From: JAFGUF01 sp040883315
GTDB taxonomy: Bacteria; Bacillota; Clostridia; Christensenellales; UMGS416
Assembly (NCBI GenBank): GCA_040883315.1
Contig: JBFLKU010000015.1
Span: 1-64,000 of the forward strand
Length of the DNA stretch: 64,000 bases
Direction of reading: 5' to 3'
In this document: piece after piece, positions 63,001 to 64,000 of the stretch
Layout of the letters: every line of letters starts with the position of its first letter
Numbering within the stretch: position 1 is the first letter of the stretch
Made by a program: the position numbers and the translations under genes
The notes under the pieces: generated by a model
Database searches by the model: none
What the model was told of the DNA's origin: nothing
Seen by the model: only the letters and a program-made list of their open reading frames with translations

Positions 63001-64000
63001 TAATCTGGTGCCTGCAGCTATAGATGATACATATAGCACTGCTGAAGACACTACGCTGAATATAGCAGCATCGGGCGTGCTATCCAACGATACACTCGGT
63101 GATGGAATAAATGTTCTGACAGTTACAGATGATGTAGATAACGGAACATTGACATTGAACCAAGACGGCTCGTTTGAATATATACCTAATAGCAATTTCA
63201 ACGGAACAGATACGTTTACATATCAGATAGAAGATGAGGACAATGAAACATCAACAGCTACAGTAACAATCAATGTTACTCCCGTAGATGAAACACCAAC
63301 AGCAGGAAACGATAGTGCAACAACAAACGAAGATACTGCTGTTATCATTACATACGGAACAAACGACAGCAATCCAGATGGTGGCGGAAGCATAGCAGTA
63401 GATGCCACATCTACAGCTGGTGGTACAATAATAGACAACGGAGATGGAACGTTCACATATACACCTGCTGCAAACTTTAACGGAACAGATACATTCGGCT
63501 ACAGTATTACTGACGGAGACGGAGACATTGATAGTGCAGTTATAACAGTGACTGTTAGTGGTGTGAATGATACACCTACTGCAGGAAACGACAGTGCAAC
63601 AACAAACGAAGATACTGCTGTTACCATTACATACGGAACAAACGACAGCAATCCAGATGGCGGCGGAAGTATTTCAGTGGATGCGACTTCAGCACAAGGC
63701 GGAACTATAGTGGACAACGGAGACGGAACGTTCACATATACACCGCCAGCAAACTTTAACGGAACAGATACATTCGGCTACAGTATTACTGATGGAGACG
63801 GAGACACAGATAGTGCAGTTATAACAGTGACAGTAAACTCTATAAATGATACACCAACAGCAGGAAATGACAATGCAACCACAGATGAAGACACAGCTGT
63901 TACCATTACATACGGAACAAACGACAGCAATCCCGATGGTGGCGGAAGCATAGCAGTAGATGCTACATCTACAGCTGGTGGTACAATAGTAGACAACGCA
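60002..64000 (+). CDS. Giant secreted surface/adhesin-like protein, 5' part (1333 codons, open at the window end)
   Basis: An uninterrupted frame runs from ATG 60002, preceded by GGGAG, to the window edge. A signal peptide is present (MIKKTMAIFLVVAFVVCTF, cleavage probably near AKA-AE at about 30). Residues about 32-255 are an unassigned N-terminal domain. Six InlB/Listeria-Bacteroides (Flg_new) repeats follow (about 256-717), each with a GYxFxxW-type core and ending in YAxW. From about 720 tandem-95 Ig/cadherin-like repeats follow, with DDxYST-EDT, NGTL-DGSF-Y-P-NFNGTD-F-Y and TATVTITV patterns. Six are complete and one is cut by the edge. The anchor (LPXTG or S-layer domains) must lie beyond. 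An adhesive or cell-contact role is inferred. Confidence 0.9.
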   Translation, partial: MIKKTMAIFLVVAFVVCTFPVNSINIAKAAEITDNTGWVTAYPENNQNDYLQDQQTGSGSVSQDIVGDASNPSTYMRFSSTEIDFRIRISNINGTSPYEFKNFAFIGIDSDVNGSVDFFLGIYNPTGNNGRLGIYDAAAGYENLGPSTTGISGKPLMAFAPDSGVNFDISDAPTNFNGDPDYYISFKFSMSDIADALQGTGHTFTSSTPFRFMTGTAAQDNSFNQDLNGMDQTGFSSDETWNDLNVFSDIVTADGSTSYYLVVFDKNTGDTESVPQTMAVEANQTLGSLPTVNPTKRGMYFQEWNTMPDGSGDTVTADYVVTSDAIFYAIWSDTPLMTVTFYPEGGDWTGSTTPIIVQTIDGIVDGNMPIAPTKTGDYFMGWEIGTTGEYFNSSTDVENAPGFDTINLNLDVYAQWANNATNVAVFYDNFDASGGSEVARVYSNGASSNFNSDMPGIDRPGYTFDGWYLYDPVGGTYTYSGIAGSSIPSAGEYYAMWSPATYNLTFNENYGATPAESTQPVTGGVVGTMPADPVRAGYEFIEWNRLTDGTGEPIYPTTEISSDTTVYAIWKQILSVTFYSNGGEFDGGATSWGTTAVDNQLDLFPQPPFRTDYSFIGWGTTPGSTTPVNLLTVDYTVYNQLYAIWVPVNHVTFSENYGPAPGTTDVLTAYGSVLYIPEDPTRAGYTFIEWNTQPDGTGSEFKISSDVTGDIIIYAKWNAIPTANDDSAATAVDTPVNIDVLSNDLDTDTGDTLSVVSAINGANGTVTINGDGTINYSPTLGFTGTDTFTYTISDGNGGTDTATVTVYVGINAPPTAVDDAYSTDEDTTLTVAAPGVMTNDSDIDGTITAALNADVSNGTLAFNPDGSFEYIPDADFNGSDSFTYTITDNSGATATATVTITVNSVNDVPSAVDDSYSTPQDTALNVAAPGVMQNDSMGDAPSSIALTTNVSNGLLAFNADGSFDYTPNAGFSGNDSFIYTITDADNETSTATVTITVNSSNLVPAAIDDTYSTAEDTTLNIAASGVLSNDTLGDGINVLTVTDDVDNGTLTLNQDGSFEYIPNSNFNGTDTFTYQIEDEDNETSTATVTINVTPVDETPTAGNDSATTNEDTAVIITYGTNDSNPDGGGSIAVDATSTAGGTIIDNGDGTFTYTPAANFNGTDTFGYSITDGDGDIDSAVITVTVSGVNDTPTAGNDSATTNEDTAVTITYGTNDSNPDGGGSISVDATSAQGGTIVDNGDGTFTYTPPANFNGTDTFGYSITDGDGDTDSAVITVTVNSINDTPTAGNDNATTDEDTAVTITYGTNDSNPDGGGSIAVDATSTAGGTIVDNA
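60767..62155 (+). repeat. Six InlB-type (Flg_new) protein repeats
   Basis: Six divergent repeats of about 65-80 codons end in YAIW (about 60990), YAQW (61250), YAMW (61492), YAIW (61711), YAIW (61937) and YAKW (62152). They are diverged at the DNA level, so they are old duplications. Confidence 0.8.
62156..64000 (+). repeat. Tandem-95 repeat array, with near-identical 279-bp units at the end
   Basis: Seven units of about 90-95 codons start near 62156, 62430, 62709, 62994, 63281, 63560 and 63839. The last three have exact 279-base spacing (GCAGGAAAC/T words at 63302, 63581 and 63860) and very few differences. They are recent copies, and more probably follow past the edge. Confidence 0.85.

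Noticed and set aside
62326..63996. Several minus-strand open frames of 70-140 codons opposite the surface-protein gene
   Set aside because: They are mirror frames of the repetitive sense coding sequence, repeat with the same 279-base period and have no ribosome binding sites.
63295..64000. Regular direct repeats resembling a CRISPR array
   Set aside because: The units are 279 bases long, fully coding and in frame, with no short repeat/variable spacer pattern.

Overview
Low-GC, Gram-positive type DNA, most likely an anaerobic member of the Bacillota (Clostridia). The pointers are AGGAGG-type ribosome binding sites, lipoprotein solute-binding proteins, YesM/YesN-type two-component pairs, LplB/YtcP-type sugar permeases and consensus TTGACA/TATAAT promoters. 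Genus and species cannot be fixed from this window. No tRNA, rRNA, CRISPR array or transposase was seen.

1-9.3 kb: the 3' end of glmM, then a complete AI-2 (autoinducer-2) uptake and processing locus. Two divergent arms, lsrR-lsrK-cupin-lsrF (minus) and lsrACDB (plus), flank a control region with four copies of a 12-bp palindromic motif. A cupin gene sits where lsrG would be expected. 9.3-11.3 kb: a DEAD-box RNA helicase with a strong promoter and a leader of about 245 nt.

11.3-49.4 kb: a large accessory catabolic locus. It holds two YesM/YesN-like sensor/regulator pairs, a LacI-type repressor, and two lipoprotein/permease importer sets without an ATPase gene. It also holds about eleven alpha/beta-hydrolase or SGNH esterase-like proteins without signal peptides, two class C beta-lactamase-fold hydrolases, two GH13_18 phosphorylases of the sucrose phosphorylase group, a fructokinase, an MFS carrier, a NIF3-like protein, a DUF3237 protein and a P-loop kinase. 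There is no secreted glycanase and no other glycoside hydrolase. The simplest reading (inference) is that an acylated sucrose-like sugar is imported intact, de-esterified in the cytosol by many esterases, split by phosphorolysis to glucose 1-phosphate, and its fructose phosphorylated. Six matching 17-bp operator-like sites, several on promoters, mark a local LacI-type regulon. Two esterase-like proteins have lost the catalytic Ser and His and each is encoded beside an intact esterase.

49.5-54.4 kb: nadA-nadB-nadC (de novo NAD synthesis), then azlC/azlD (branched-chain amino acid export) and a YbaK-type deacylase on the minus strand. 54.4-59.8 kb: livJ-livH-livM-livG-livF, a branched-chain amino acid ABC importer whose short leader contains a strong intrinsic-terminator hairpin. 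60.0-64.0 kb: the first 1333 codons of a giant secreted surface protein with six InlB-type repeats followed by tandem-95 (Ig/cadherin-like) repeats. The last of these are nearly identical 279-bp units that run off the window.
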